From assembly GCF_005887115.1 (NCBI RefSeq), contig NZ_PNCJ01000027.1, forward strand, positions 94,234 to 158,233: a stretch of 64,000 nucleotides of DNA, given 5' to 3'. The DNA comes from Pseudoalteromonas rubra (lineage in GTDB: Bacteria > Pseudomonadota > Gammaproteobacteria > Enterobacterales > Alteromonadaceae). Both the position numbers and the translations under genes were made by a program. Shown here piece after piece: positions 42,115 through 50,767 of the stretch. The stretch's first letter is position 1; the number at the start of each line of letters is the position of its first letter. Under the pieces are notes generated by a model. That model ran no database searches. It worked only from the letters and a program-made list of their open reading frames with translations, and was not told where the DNA came from.

Positions 42115-42207
42115 AATGGTTGCAGCCATTTCATCATGGGATCACGCGCAGCGAGCAGATCTGGTTGATGATTGGCATTACTCAGGAACAAGCCGGAGGA
42201 AGCAAGG

Positions 42208-43230
42208 TTGAAAGAGTTAATCGCACGCAGTCTTAAGTATCAAAATGGCATGGTCCAAGTGCTGGACCAGTATCTGTTGCCACACCAGGAAACATGGCAT
42301 CACTGCGAGAATATCGAGCAGATGAAGTCGCTGATCTTAGCGCTTAAAGTACGCGGGGCACCTTTGATTGGCCTGGCGGCCAGTTTGCTGGTGGCTTATC
42401 TGGCAGAGCAGGGCAGCAGTAAAGCGCAATTGAACGATGCCATTGATGAATTGACCGCTACGCGTCCGACCGCAGTAAACCTGATGCATTGCATGACCAG
42501 ACTGCGCGAGGCGCTGCAACAGCCTGATTATGTGCAGGCCGTAGTTGAAGAGGCGGAGCGTCTGTTTGAGGAAGACTGCGCCTTGTGTGAACGGATGGCC
42601 ACATTCGGAGCTGAGCTGGTTGAATCCGGAGACAATATTCTCACTCACTGTAACACCGGGGCACTGGCTACCGCAGGTGTTGGTACGGCATTAGGGGTTA
42701 TTCATCATGCAGCCAGGCAGCACTCGAATATTCACATCTGGGTAGATGAAACCCGGCCACTGTTGCAAGGGGGGCGCCTGACGGCCTATGAACTGGCTCA
42801 GTGGCAGATCCCTTATACGCTGATCTGCGACAATATGGCAGCCAGCCTGATGGCAGCGGGTAAAGTCGATAAGATTTTTGTCGGCGCAGATCGCATTGCC
42901 GTTAATGGCGATTTTGCTAATAAGGTAGGGACTTATAACCTGGCTGTACTGGCGCATTTCCATCAGATCCCCTTCTATGTTGTCGCACCAGTGACGACCC
43001 TGGACAGCAGCTGTGTATCCGGGCAGGACATTCCTATTGAGCAGCGCGCAGAGACAGAAGTCACCGGTGTGAGTGGCAGCTTTGGTCGTTGCCAGTGGGC
43101 GCCGGAGCAGGCGAAAGTGTACAATCCTGCCTTTGACGTCACGCCTGCCGCGTTAATCACGGCCTGGGTACTCGATACCGGAGTGTATTATCCGCAGGAG
43201 GTTGCAGCTGGCGTATTAGGCACGGTATGA
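42208..43230 (+). CDS. mtnA: Methylthioribose-1-phosphate isomerase
   Basis: It converts methylthioribose-1-phosphate to methylthioribulose-1-phosphate. The start is set at TTG 42208, because GGAGGA lies seven bases upstream and MtnA proteins begin near MKELxARSLxY; an upstream TTG at 42172 has no binding site. The 340 residues belong to the eIF2B/MtnA fold, with RGAPLIGLAASLL, THCNTGALATAGVGTALGV (catalytic Cys region), NMAASLM and VGADRIAVNGDFANKVGTYN (catalytic Asp). A MetJ-type operator precedes it. Confidence 0.95.
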   Translation: MKELIARSLKYQNGMVQVLDQYLLPHQETWHHCENIEQMKSLILALKVRGAPLIGLAASLLVAYLAEQGSSKAQLNDAIDELTATRPTAVNLMHCMTRLREALQQPDYVQAVVEEAERLFEEDCALCERMATFGAELVESGDNILTHCNTGALATAGVGTALGVIHHAARQHSNIHIWVDETRPLLQGGRLTAYELAQWQIPYTLICDNMAASLMAAGKVDKIFVGADRIAVNGDFANKVGTYNLAVLAHFHQIPFYVVAPVTTLDSSCVSGQDIPIEQRAETEVTGVSGSFGRCQWAPEQAKVYNPAFDVTPAALITAWVLDTGVYYPQEVAAGVLGTV

Positions 43231-43253
43231 GAAGTCCGTGCCGTAAGGGCGCT

Positions 43254-43796
43254 TTAATCCAGTAACGGAAAGCGCTCTGCAATTGGGCTGTCGGTACTTT
43301 GTGCTACCCAGCCTTGTTCATTGTTGAATAGTCGGATCGCCGTAAACTCAGGATCGCTGCCCATATCAAACCAGTGAGGTGTATTAGCTGGGACTGAGAT
43401 CAGGTCGCCCTGTTGACACAGCACCTGGTATACCCGCTCGCCAATGTGAAGGCAGAATAACCCCTGGCCCTGCACAAAGAAGCGGACTTCATCCTCGCTA
43501 TGCGTATGCTCAAAGAGAAACTTCTGGCGCAGTGAGGCTGCGTCGGGGTGACCTTTGGGTAAGGAGATCACATCTACCGTTTGATATCCATCTTGTGCTG
43601 TTAGTCGCGCAATATCTGCTTGATAAGCAGAAAGAATATCGTCATGAGAGGCCGCCTGAGTAACATCATAAGCGGCCTGCCATTGTTCAAAGCGCACGCC
43701 TACTTCACTAAGCCGGGCAGCTATCTGGTCATGTGCTTCACTCTGAAACTCTATTTTAGTCGGGTACTGATCGCGGAAAACGCTCAACTGGCTCAT
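43254..43796 (-). CDS. mtnD: Acireductone dioxygenase
   Basis: It oxidises acireductone to the keto acid of methionine plus formate (iron form). The start is set at ATG 43796 behind AGGAGT, giving 180 residues; the longer frame has no support. The cupin metal ligands are in EHTHSEDEVRFFV (HxHxxxxE) and in NTPHWFDMG (His). It overlaps mtnC by the four bases ATGA, so translation is coupled. The ribosome binding site lies inside the end of mtnC. Confidence 0.95.
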   Translation of the reverse strand: MSQLSVFRDQYPTKIEFQSEAHDQIAARLSEVGVRFEQWQAAYDVTQAASHDDILSAYQADIARLTAQDGYQTVDVISLPKGHPDAASLRQKFLFEHTHSEDEVRFFVQGQGLFCLHIGERVYQVLCQQGDLISVPANTPHWFDMGSDPEFTAIRLFNNEQGWVAQSTDSPIAERFPLLD

Positions 43797-44479
43797 AACG
43801 ACTCCTGTGCGTGATAGTGGCTGAAATCTTCGATATATTTGTGTTGTTGTGCGCGTGGCTGTGCATCGCGCCACAGCTGCAACGTTTGCATACCGGCTGC
43901 TTTGGCGGCATCCAGTTCGGCCACCACATCACTCAGGAAGAGGATCTCGTGCGCCGCAAAAGATAACTGACTGACAATGGTTTGATAGGCTTCGGGCTGT
44001 TGTTTGGCGCCCACCCGAGTATCAAAATAACCACTGAACATGGGTCGCATATCGCCATAGTCTGAATGCGCAAACAGCAGTTGTTGAGCTTGAACGGAGC
44101 CGGATGAATACACATAGAGCGCCTTGCCGGCGTCATGCTCGGTACACAAAAACTGGTAAGCATCCGGATAAATATGGCCAGTAAAGTCGCCATTCTGATA
44201 ACCATGCTGCCAGATCATGCCCTGTAATTGCTTCAGCGGGGTTATTTTTTTATCTTCGGCGATCCAGTTAAGTAGCGCCTGAATAACCTGCTCCAGCGAA
44301 GCGTGTGGCTCGTCCAGTTCAGCGCGCACGGCATCCAGTTGTGCACTGACTTCGGGTTGTTGCGCATACTGAGTGACGAAATCTGTCAGGTTGTTCGCGG
44401 CATAGGGAAACAAAATCTCTTTAACGAAAGAGATACGCGTAATGGTGCCTTCGATGTCGGTCAGAATTGCTTTGATCAT
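43793..44479 (-). CDS. mtnC: Enolase-phosphatase E1
   Basis: A bifunctional HAD-type enzyme of 228 residues that enolises and dephosphorylates the diketo intermediate of the methionine salvage pathway. Motif I is LTDIEGTITRISFVKE (nucleophile Asp near residue 8), motif II YVYSSGSVQAQ, and motif III is in LFLSDVVAELDAAKAAG. It overlaps mtnB by four bases at its start and mtnD at its end. The three genes mtnB-mtnC-mtnD form an operon. Confidence 0.96.
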   Translation of the reverse strand: MIKAILTDIEGTITRISFVKEILFPYAANNLTDFVTQYAQQPEVSAQLDAVRAELDEPHASLEQVIQALLNWIAEDKKITPLKQLQGMIWQHGYQNGDFTGHIYPDAYQFLCTEHDAGKALYVYSSGSVQAQQLLFAHSDYGDMRPMFSGYFDTRVGAKQQPEAYQTIVSQLSFAAHEILFLSDVVAELDAAKAAGMQTLQLWRDAQPRAQQHKYIEDFSHYHAQESL

Positions 44480-45090
44480 CCGTTTTTTTCCAGTTGTCGG
44501 CGTGTCAGCTCGCAGTTAAACAAAAATTCCAGCGCCTCGATATGACGCCGGGTTTCGGTGATATCGGCACCCATGGCATACAACCCATGCCCGCGGATCA
44601 GCACGCCGTGTTGGATAGGCGTATGGGCATGATATTCAGTTACCCGACCAGCCAGGGCGGGAATATCCTGATCGTTGTCGAATACCGGAATGGCCAGAGT
44701 TTCCAGGTGGCTGGTATAGCCATGCAGGGCTTTTTGCATTTCATACCCTGTGATGTCCAGGCTGTGATCTGCTGTCAGGCGTGACAAGACTGTGGCGGCA
44801 ACAGAGTGAGTATGTAAGATACAGTGGGTGCGAGGGCTGAGTGCATAAAGCGCAAGATGCAGCTCGGTTTCAGCCGAGGGATGACCAGTGCCGGATGTTT
44901 GTGCGCCCTCTGTGTCGAATTCCAGAAAATGCTCAGGTTGCAATGTTCCCTTGTCATGACCACTGGCCGTGACAACAAAGCCTTGCTCTGTTCTAATGGA
45001 GAAATTGCCTCCGGTTGCCGGTACCCAGCCCTGTTCGCTGAGCCAGCGTCCGGTTTCTATCAGGGCATGTTTTGCTTGTGCTGATTGCAT
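44476..45090 (-). CDS. mtnB: Methylthioribulose-1-phosphate dehydratase
   Basis: A class II aldolase-fold dehydratase of about 204 residues acting third in methionine salvage. The zinc site is shown by HTHSVAATVLSRL and RGHGLYAMGADITETRRHIE, with ATGGNFSIRTEQGFVVTASGHDKG at residues about 23-46. The start is set at ATG 45090 behind AGAGG. It is the first gene of the mtnB-mtnC-mtnD operon, divergent from mtnE, with a MetJ-type operator between. Confidence 0.94.
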   Translation of the reverse strand: MQSAQAKHALIETGRWLSEQGWVPATGGNFSIRTEQGFVVTASGHDKGTLQPEHFLEFDTEGAQTSGTGHPSAETELHLALYALSPRTHCILHTHSVAATVLSRLTADHSLDITGYEMQKALHGYTSHLETLAIPVFDNDQDIPALAGRVTEYHAHTPIQHGVLIRGHGLYAMGADITETRRHIEALEFLFNCELTRRQLEKNG

Positions 45091-45127
45091 ACGCTTACCT
45101 CTCACGAGTAATATCGTGAATGATTTT

Positions 45128-45143
45128 AGACGGCTATACTTCT
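45128..45143. promoter_or_regulatory. MetJ-type operator between mtnB and mtnE
   Basis: AGACGGCT (7/8) followed by ATACTTCT (6/8) form a pair of met boxes, the minimum MetJ target. The spacing is the normal eight bases. It sits in a 113-base divergent promoter region, so it could control both mtnB and mtnE. Confidence 0.6.
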
Positions 45144-45203
45144 ATTTGCAGCAATGATAGCATCGCTTGGGCCGTTACACCACACGCAAACGAGGACTTG
45201 GCC

Positions 45204-46343
45204 GTGGAAAGTAAATTACCTCATGTAGGCACCAGTATTTTTTCAAAAATGACCGCGCTGGCCAATCAGCATGGCGCACTCAATTTGTCTCAGGGATTTC
45301 CTGAATTTGATGCGCCTGAGCGGCTCAAACTCAGACTGACTCAGTATGTCCAGGCGGGTATGAATCAGTATGCGCCTTCGCCTGGCATGCCGGCTTTGCA
45401 ACAACAAATTGCCGCACTGGTTGAACGAAAATACGGGGCCAAGATCCGGGCAGACGCTCAGGTAACCGTGACAGCAGGTGCCACAGAAGCACTGTTTGTG
45501 GCCATTCAGACGCTGGTGCGTCCGGGTGATGAAGTGATAGTGTTCGACCCCGCGTATGATTCTTATCATCCAGCCATTAAGCTGGCCGGCGGTACCAGTG
45601 TACATATCGCGCTGCAGGCACCGGATTATCGGGTTGACTGGCAACAGGTTGCGGCCGCAGTGACGACAAAAACGCGCGCGATTATTATCAACACACCGCA
45701 CAACCCAAGTGCAAAAACGCTCAAGGCCGCGGACATGACAGCGCTAAAGGCGCTGGTGAATGAGCATGACCTGTATCTGATCAGCGATGAAGTGTATGAG
45801 CACATTACCTTTGATACTCAGCCGCATATGAGTGCGCTGCGGGACCCTGACCTGGCTGCCAAAGCTATGGTAGTGGCCAGCTTTGGAAAGACCTTTCATT
45901 GCACTGGCTGGAAGCTGGGATATTGCATTGCACCTGAGACGCTCAGTGATGAGTTTCGTAAGATCCATCAGTATGTCACATTCTCTTGTTTTACTCCGGC
46001 GCAGCTGGCGCTGGCCGATATGCTCAAAGAGGAGCCGGAGCATGTCGATGCATTGTCTGATTTCTATCAGCATAAGCGTGACCTGCTGGTTGAAGCACTT
46101 CAGCCGGGCCGATTTACTATTTTGCCCAGTGAAGGCAGCTATTTCTTGCTACTGGACTACAGTGCTATTTCGTCACTGGATGATGTACGCTTTTGTGAAT
46201 ACCTGGTGGAGGAAGTCGGCGTTGCGGCGATCCCCCTCAGTGTATTCTATGCAGGTGGTAGTACAGATAAGGTGATCCGTCTGTGTTTTGCCAAAGAGGA
46301 TAGCACCTTACAGGAGGCTGCGAAGCGTCTATGTCAACTTTAA
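45204..46343 (+). CDS. mtnE: Methionine aminotransferase, last step of methionine salvage
   Basis: It transaminates 2-oxo-4-methylthiobutanoate to methionine. The start is set at GTG 45204 (VESKLPHVGTSIF) with CGAGGA upstream, giving 379 residues; the ATG at 45120 would place the operator inside the gene. It is a fold-type I PLP enzyme of the YbdL/KAT group: LSQGFPEFDAPE, TAGATEALF, NTPHNPSAKTL, SDEVYEHITFD and ASFGKTFHCTGWKLGY (Schiff-base Lys). Such enzymes often take glutamine as donor. The next gene, an omega-amidase, overlaps it by 13 bases, in agreement with that use. Confidence 0.92.
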   Translation: MESKLPHVGTSIFSKMTALANQHGALNLSQGFPEFDAPERLKLRLTQYVQAGMNQYAPSPGMPALQQQIAALVERKYGAKIRADAQVTVTAGATEALFVAIQTLVRPGDEVIVFDPAYDSYHPAIKLAGGTSVHIALQAPDYRVDWQQVAAAVTTKTRAIIINTPHNPSAKTLKAADMTALKALVNEHDLYLISDEVYEHITFDTQPHMSALRDPDLAAKAMVVASFGKTFHCTGWKLGYCIAPETLSDEFRKIHQYVTFSCFTPAQLALADMLKEEPEHVDALSDFYQHKRDLLVEALQPGRFTILPSEGSYFLLLDYSAISSLDDVRFCEYLVEEVGVAAIPLSVFYAGGSTDKVIRLCFAKEDSTLQEAAKRLCQL

Positions 46344-47116
46344 CCGTTGCACTGGTGCAGCAGTCGATTGACTGGCTGGCACCTCAGAATAACTTTGCTC
46401 TGCTGGATACTCAGCTGCAAGCTCAACAGGATAAATTACACAGCTGTGATCTAATCATTTTGCCGGAAACCTTCGCGACTGGCTTTGCGTTGGCCGAACC
46501 CTGCGCAGAATCCCCCCTGGAGGGGAAGGCCCTGGCTTTTTTACAACAGCAGGCACAGCGCTGGCAGGCAGTTGTGGCGGGCAGCGTACTGGTGAGGCAA
46601 GGTAACAAGAAAGCCAATCGTTTTTACTGGTGCTGGCCGGATGGCACAGTGCGTTACTATGATAAACGCCATCTGTTTTGCCTCGGTAAAGAAGGGGATT
46701 ATGTCATTGCCGGAGAGGAGCGTGTGGTATTCGAGGTAAATGGCTTCAGGATCTTACCTCAGGTGTGTTATGACCTGCGTTTCCCAGTATTTCAGCGTAA
46801 TCGCAATGACTATGATGTGATGATCAATGTGGCAAACTGGCCTGCTGCCCGACGTCGCATCTGGGATACGTTATTGCAAGCCAGAGCGATTGAAAACCAG
46901 TGTTATGTGCTGGGTTGTAACCGAGTTGGTGAGGATGGCTATGGCACAGCACACAATGGCGGAACAGCCGCATATGATTACACCGGCACCTTACTGGCGG
47001 GGGTCGCGGATGATACAGCCGATGTGCTGGTGGTCAGCCTGAACAAGGCGTCTTTGGCGTCTTTTAAACAGGGCTTCCCTGCGCACCTGGATGCGGACTC
47101 ATTTTCCCTGCAATAA
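46331..47116 (+). CDS. Omega-amidase (YafV/Nit2-like nitrilase family)
   Basis: A 261-residue nitrilase-superfamily amidase. The catalytic triad is visible as Glu in LPETFATGF (about residue 43), Lys in YDKRHLF (about 112) and Cys in LPQVCYDLRFPVF (about 144). YafV-type enzymes hydrolyse 2-oxoglutaramate, the by-product formed when glutamine transaminates the keto acid of methionine, and make the reaction irreversible. The overlap with mtnE supports this. It may also accept 2-oxosuccinamate. The operon ends with a hairpin. Confidence 0.9.
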   Translation: MSTLTVALVQQSIDWLAPQNNFALLDTQLQAQQDKLHSCDLIILPETFATGFALAEPCAESPLEGKALAFLQQQAQRWQAVVAGSVLVRQGNKKANRFYWCWPDGTVRYYDKRHLFCLGKEGDYVIAGEERVVFEVNGFRILPQVCYDLRFPVFQRNRNDYDVMINVANWPAARRRIWDTLLQARAIENQCYVLGCNRVGEDGYGTAHNGGTAAYDYTGTLLAGVADDTADVLVVSLNKASLASFKQGFPAHLDADSFSLQ

Positions 47117-47127
47117 GAAATCAGCCG

Positions 47128-47154
47128 CAGCGCGGCGAAACCTAAACCGCGCTG
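47128..47154. other. Hairpin between omega-amidase and chemoreceptor genes
   Basis: CAGCGCGG (47128-47135) and CCGCGCTG (47147-47154) pair around an 11-base loop. No T tract follows on either strand, so it is a weak terminator candidate shared by two convergent genes. Confidence 0.5.
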
Positions 47155-47183
47155 TATATAAACCGACTGACTTACGAGCAAGT

Positions 47184-50100
47184 TTAAGAAGCATTATAAC
47201 TGTGGATCAGCAGCTCCTGTTCAGGTGACGCCAGGGCGCTCTGTTGACGCGCATTCACTTCAAAGTAACCGAGTAATTCACGCATCGCATTGGCCTGCTC
47301 TGACATTTGTCGTGCTGCCGCCATCGTTTCTTCCGTGATAGCCGAGTTCTCCTGAATTAAGTCTGTCAGGCGTTGCACAACGATATCCACCTCTTTGATC
47401 GATTGCTGTTGTGTGGTGGTCGACAGATTGATTTTCACTATGTTTTGGCTCACATCGGCAACGGCTTCGACTATTTGGTCGAGTTTCTCACCCGAATGAT
47501 TAGCCAGCTGCGTACCTTGTTCCACTTTCTCGTTACTATTGGCAATGATCTCTTTGATTTGCTTGGCAGAAGCGGCACTGCGACCCGCCAGCTCACGCAC
47601 TTCGTTTGCAACCACCGCAAAACCCCGGCCATTTTCACCTGCCCGTGCTGCTTCTACGGCGGCATTGAGTGCCAGCAGGTTGGTTTGAAAAGCCAGCGCA
47701 TCGATCACCGACACAATTTCATTAATGTCTTTGCTGGCCCGGTTCACTTCACCGATGGCTGTCACTGTGTCCTGTGACAGAGAGCCGCCTTCTTTGGCTA
47801 TGGTTTCCGCATTGCTCGCCAGCTCTACCGCTGTGCCTGATTGCTTGGCCACTAAGGTTAGTTCTTCCAGCATGTGGCTGGTGCTGGCACTGGCTTCTTC
47901 CAGATTGGCTGCCTGCTCTTCGGTGCGCTGGCTGATCTCTGTATTGCTGGCTGCAATCTCGCCGGCGCTTTGGGTAACCTGACCCGCTGCATATTGGATC
48001 CCTTCGATCACCTCAGTCAGCTTAGCAATGGTAGCATTGACATCGCGTTGTAGTGTTTCAAATACGCCCTCATAGTGGCCATTGATCTGTTCATTCAGCT
48101 GCCCTTTAGCCAGCGCGCCCAATACCCGAGTAACTTCATTGATGGCATCGGATACCGTGGTTGTAGAGGTATTAACGTCTTCTTTTAGCTGCAATAGCTG
48201 GCCTTGCAACTCGGACTCAATCTGGATAGTAAAATCTCCCTGACTCATCGCCGACATGACACTGGCCAGCTCTTCTATGACGCGGCTGAGATTATTTACC
48301 GAATGGTTGATATCGCCTTTAAGTGTATCCAGCTGACCACACATAGGTGAATTGATGGTACGGTCGAAGCGACCGTGGCTGATTGCCATCATGACTGATG
48401 AAATTTCACTGATGGCCTCATCAACGCTGCGTACCGAGACATTTATGTGTTCCTTGAGCTCCCCGAGCTGTCCCTGAGCTGGCGTTGATACGGTTTGTTT
48501 GAAGTCGCCCTCGCTGACGGCAGCCATAGTGTGACCGATGTCTTCGATAATGGCGGCGAGATTTTCCACGCTGGAGTTAGTGTCGTCTTTGAGTTCCTCA
48601 AGCTGGCCGCGTAACGGTAATTCAAGACGCTGGCTAAAGTCGCCCTGACGCAGTGCACTCATCATCGCCGCCAGTCCATCAATGGCCCCAGCAACACTGC
48701 TTACGGAGTTATTTACGCTTATTTTTAGCCGTTGCAGGCTGCCCTGCGCCTCAACCTGTACTTGCCCCCTGAAGTGACCTTGCTCCATCTCCGACATCAC
48801 GCTGACAATTTCTGTCATAGTCGCATTGATAGAATGCATGGAGGTGTTGATATGCTGTTTGAGCGTAGCCAGATCGCCACTCATTTCAGACTGAAGCTGC
48901 TTGTCAAACTGGCCTTCTGACATTGCATGGATCACTTGCCCCACATCACTCAATGCCGTTTGCAGGCTTTGCGCGCAGTCATTCGTGGCACGTTTTAGGG
49001 TATCCAGCTCCCCTTTACACGGCGCGCTGATCCTGTCGTCAAATCTGCCAGCAGCCATGCGGTTCATCACTCGGTTTGTCTCTGAAATAGACAGCTGCAA
49101 TGCGTCCAGCAGGGAGTTAAATGCCTGGCCACACCGGCCAATTTCATCCAAAGTATTTATTTCAGTGCGTAAAGCGAAGTCACCTTCTTGTTCCACTTTA
49201 CGAATGGTATTTACCAGCGCGTGGACCGGGCGGGTCAGAGTACGAGCAAACCAGAAAGCAGCCAGAATAATCATAATAACACAGACCCCCAGCACCATAA
49301 GTAGCTGGGTACGCAAGGTATTGATCGGTGCAAAGGCTTCGGCTTCGTCGATTTCTGCCAGCAGAGCCCAGCGCACGTTAAACACATCGACTGAGGTATA
49401 AGCCGACAATACAGGGTTGCCATTATAGTCGAGTACGACTTTCTGTCCTTGTTGTCCCTGCATGGCTAATTTGAATGCTTCGGTATTCACAGTGCCTTTT
49501 TCCGGATGACGAAATGAGGCCGTCACTGAGTGATGAACCGGATCCAGATAAGAGTCTGAGCGCATCAAGCCTTCCGGACCAACTAAGTAGGTTTCTCCGC
49601 TTTCTCCCAAACCCTGACGTTCCGTCATAATGGTGTTCAGGGCGTCAATCGAGAGTTGGAAGATTAACGTGGCTGATACCTGACCATCAACGACCAAAGG
49701 GGCCGCGACAAAACTGGCGGGGGCATTGTAAGAAGGTAAATATTGCTCATAATCAACAAACGCCATCTCGCCTTCCTCGCTTAACTCCCGGGCTGCGAGA
49801 AACGCTTTGGCAATATTGCTTTGAGAATAGGGACCATAGAGTAGAGAGGTGGCAAAGTCGCTCTCTTTATAGACAGAATAAATAATATTACCGTTCAGGT
49901 TGTCGACAATAAAAATATCGTAAAACTCGTAAACGTCGGCAATTTTAGTAAAAAACTCATGGTATTGTCTGTGCACTTGATCGTATGTGTCGTCAATCGG
50001 GCTGCTGAGCAGGTTAAGCTTTTCGCCCAGAGGGTGAGGGTTTTCGGCCAGGTAACGGGTTTGCAAAGTGATCCCCTGAGGGGACAGGTCGTCTAAGAGT

Positions 50101-50492
50101 ATTGCAGGTGGTGCAGCTTGCTCATTGAGTGACTTGAAGCGTGGTGCAAACTGCTCGCGATAAAAGCGCGTCAGGCTGGCGGGTGTCGCAACGGCGTCTT
50201 CTACTTCGGCATAGGCCCGGATGAAGTCGCTGGCGGCCTGTTTTACATAGGGGTTCACCGCCAGCGATACCAGTTTATCCTGCACACCATTAAAATGACG
50301 CTCAATGGCGCTTTCTTTAATTTCGCCGACTGCTCCCAATTGAGCATAGACCTGTCTGGTCATGGCATCGGATGACTGCACCAGGGCCATAGTGATGACA
50401 ATGGCGGTTGGGATCAGGGCGACCAAGAGAAAGGCCGAGATCAATTTTTGTGTCAGGTTAAGTGACTTAAAGAAGTGGCTGAGATCAGACAT
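47184..50492 (-). CDS. Methyl-accepting chemotaxis protein with a poly-HAMP array
   Basis: A 1102-residue receptor. A first membrane helix (about 15-38) is followed by a large periplasmic Cache-type sensor (about 40-395), a second helix (about 395-418) and a canonical HAMP. Then come eight units of about 45 residues (roughly residues 480-840), each with xxGxF at the start and a G-x-L-x-x-L-K-x-x-x-N end (for example GQFDKQLQSE, GDFSQRLELPLRGQLEELK). These are divergent HAMP-like repeats. The signalling hairpin follows with AFQTNLLALNAAVEAARAGE and GRGFAVVANEVRELAGRSA. AAGGAGC precedes the ATG. It may sense an amino acid or a carboxylate; the ligand is unknown. Confidence 0.92.
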   Translation of the reverse strand: MSDLSHFFKSLNLTQKLISAFLLVALIPTAIVITMALVQSSDAMTRQVYAQLGAVGEIKESAIERHFNGVQDKLVSLAVNPYVKQAASDFIRAYAEVEDAVATPASLTRFYREQFAPRFKSLNEQAAPPAILLDDLSPQGITLQTRYLAENPHPLGEKLNLLSSPIDDTYDQVHRQYHEFFTKIADVYEFYDIFIVDNLNGNIIYSVYKESDFATSLLYGPYSQSNIAKAFLAARELSEEGEMAFVDYEQYLPSYNAPASFVAAPLVVDGQVSATLIFQLSIDALNTIMTERQGLGESGETYLVGPEGLMRSDSYLDPVHHSVTASFRHPEKGTVNTEAFKLAMQGQQGQKVVLDYNGNPVLSAYTSVDVFNVRWALLAEIDEAEAFAPINTLRTQLLMVLGVCVIMIILAAFWFARTLTRPVHALVNTIRKVEQEGDFALRTEINTLDEIGRCGQAFNSLLDALQLSISETNRVMNRMAAGRFDDRISAPCKGELDTLKRATNDCAQSLQTALSDVGQVIHAMSEGQFDKQLQSEMSGDLATLKQHINTSMHSINATMTEIVSVMSEMEQGHFRGQVQVEAQGSLQRLKISVNNSVSSVAGAIDGLAAMMSALRQGDFSQRLELPLRGQLEELKDDTNSSVENLAAIIEDIGHTMAAVSEGDFKQTVSTPAQGQLGELKEHINVSVRSVDEAISEISSVMMAISHGRFDRTINSPMCGQLDTLKGDINHSVNNLSRVIEELASVMSAMSQGDFTIQIESELQGQLLQLKEDVNTSTTTVSDAINEVTRVLGALAKGQLNEQINGHYEGVFETLQRDVNATIAKLTEVIEGIQYAAGQVTQSAGEIAASNTEISQRTEEQAANLEEASASTSHMLEELTLVAKQSGTAVELASNAETIAKEGGSLSQDTVTAIGEVNRASKDINEIVSVIDALAFQTNLLALNAAVEAARAGENGRGFAVVANEVRELAGRSAASAKQIKEIIANSNEKVEQGTQLANHSGEKLDQIVEAVADVSQNIVKINLSTTTQQQSIKEVDIVVQRLTDLIQENSAITEETMAAARQMSEQANAMRELLGYFEVNARQQSALASPEQELLIHSYNAS

Positions 50493-50720
50493 GCTCCCTG
50501 CTCCTTGTATTAGCTGATATACCCGTGAGGCTGTGCTGGCGGCACCTGTACACGCGGCCTCGCTGCGCCGCCATCATAGCATGAGCCTGACGACAGAGTA
50601 TCCTATTCAGTGACACAGTTTAGAACAGTTCTCGACAATATCCAGCGTGCAGAGCGGGACAAGTTGAGGTATGTAAGGCATTGTTGCCAGAAGATAAATG
50701 CGCATATAAGGAGATAGGCG

Positions 50721-50747
50721 AAAAAAAAGCAGCCTTTCGGCTGCTTT
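50721..50747 (-). terminator. Rho-independent terminator of the propeller-amidohydrolase gene
   Basis: The stem AAAGCAGCC / GGCTGCTTT with loop TTTC is followed on the minus strand by a long U tract (eight bases). Confidence 0.9.
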
Positions 50748-50767
50748 AGCAATGAAATGATCTGGTT

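Noticed and set aside
42172..42207. TTG at 42172 as the start of mtnA
   Set aside because: No binding site precedes it, whereas GGAGGA lies seven bases before TTG 42208, where the protein aligns with MtnA starts.
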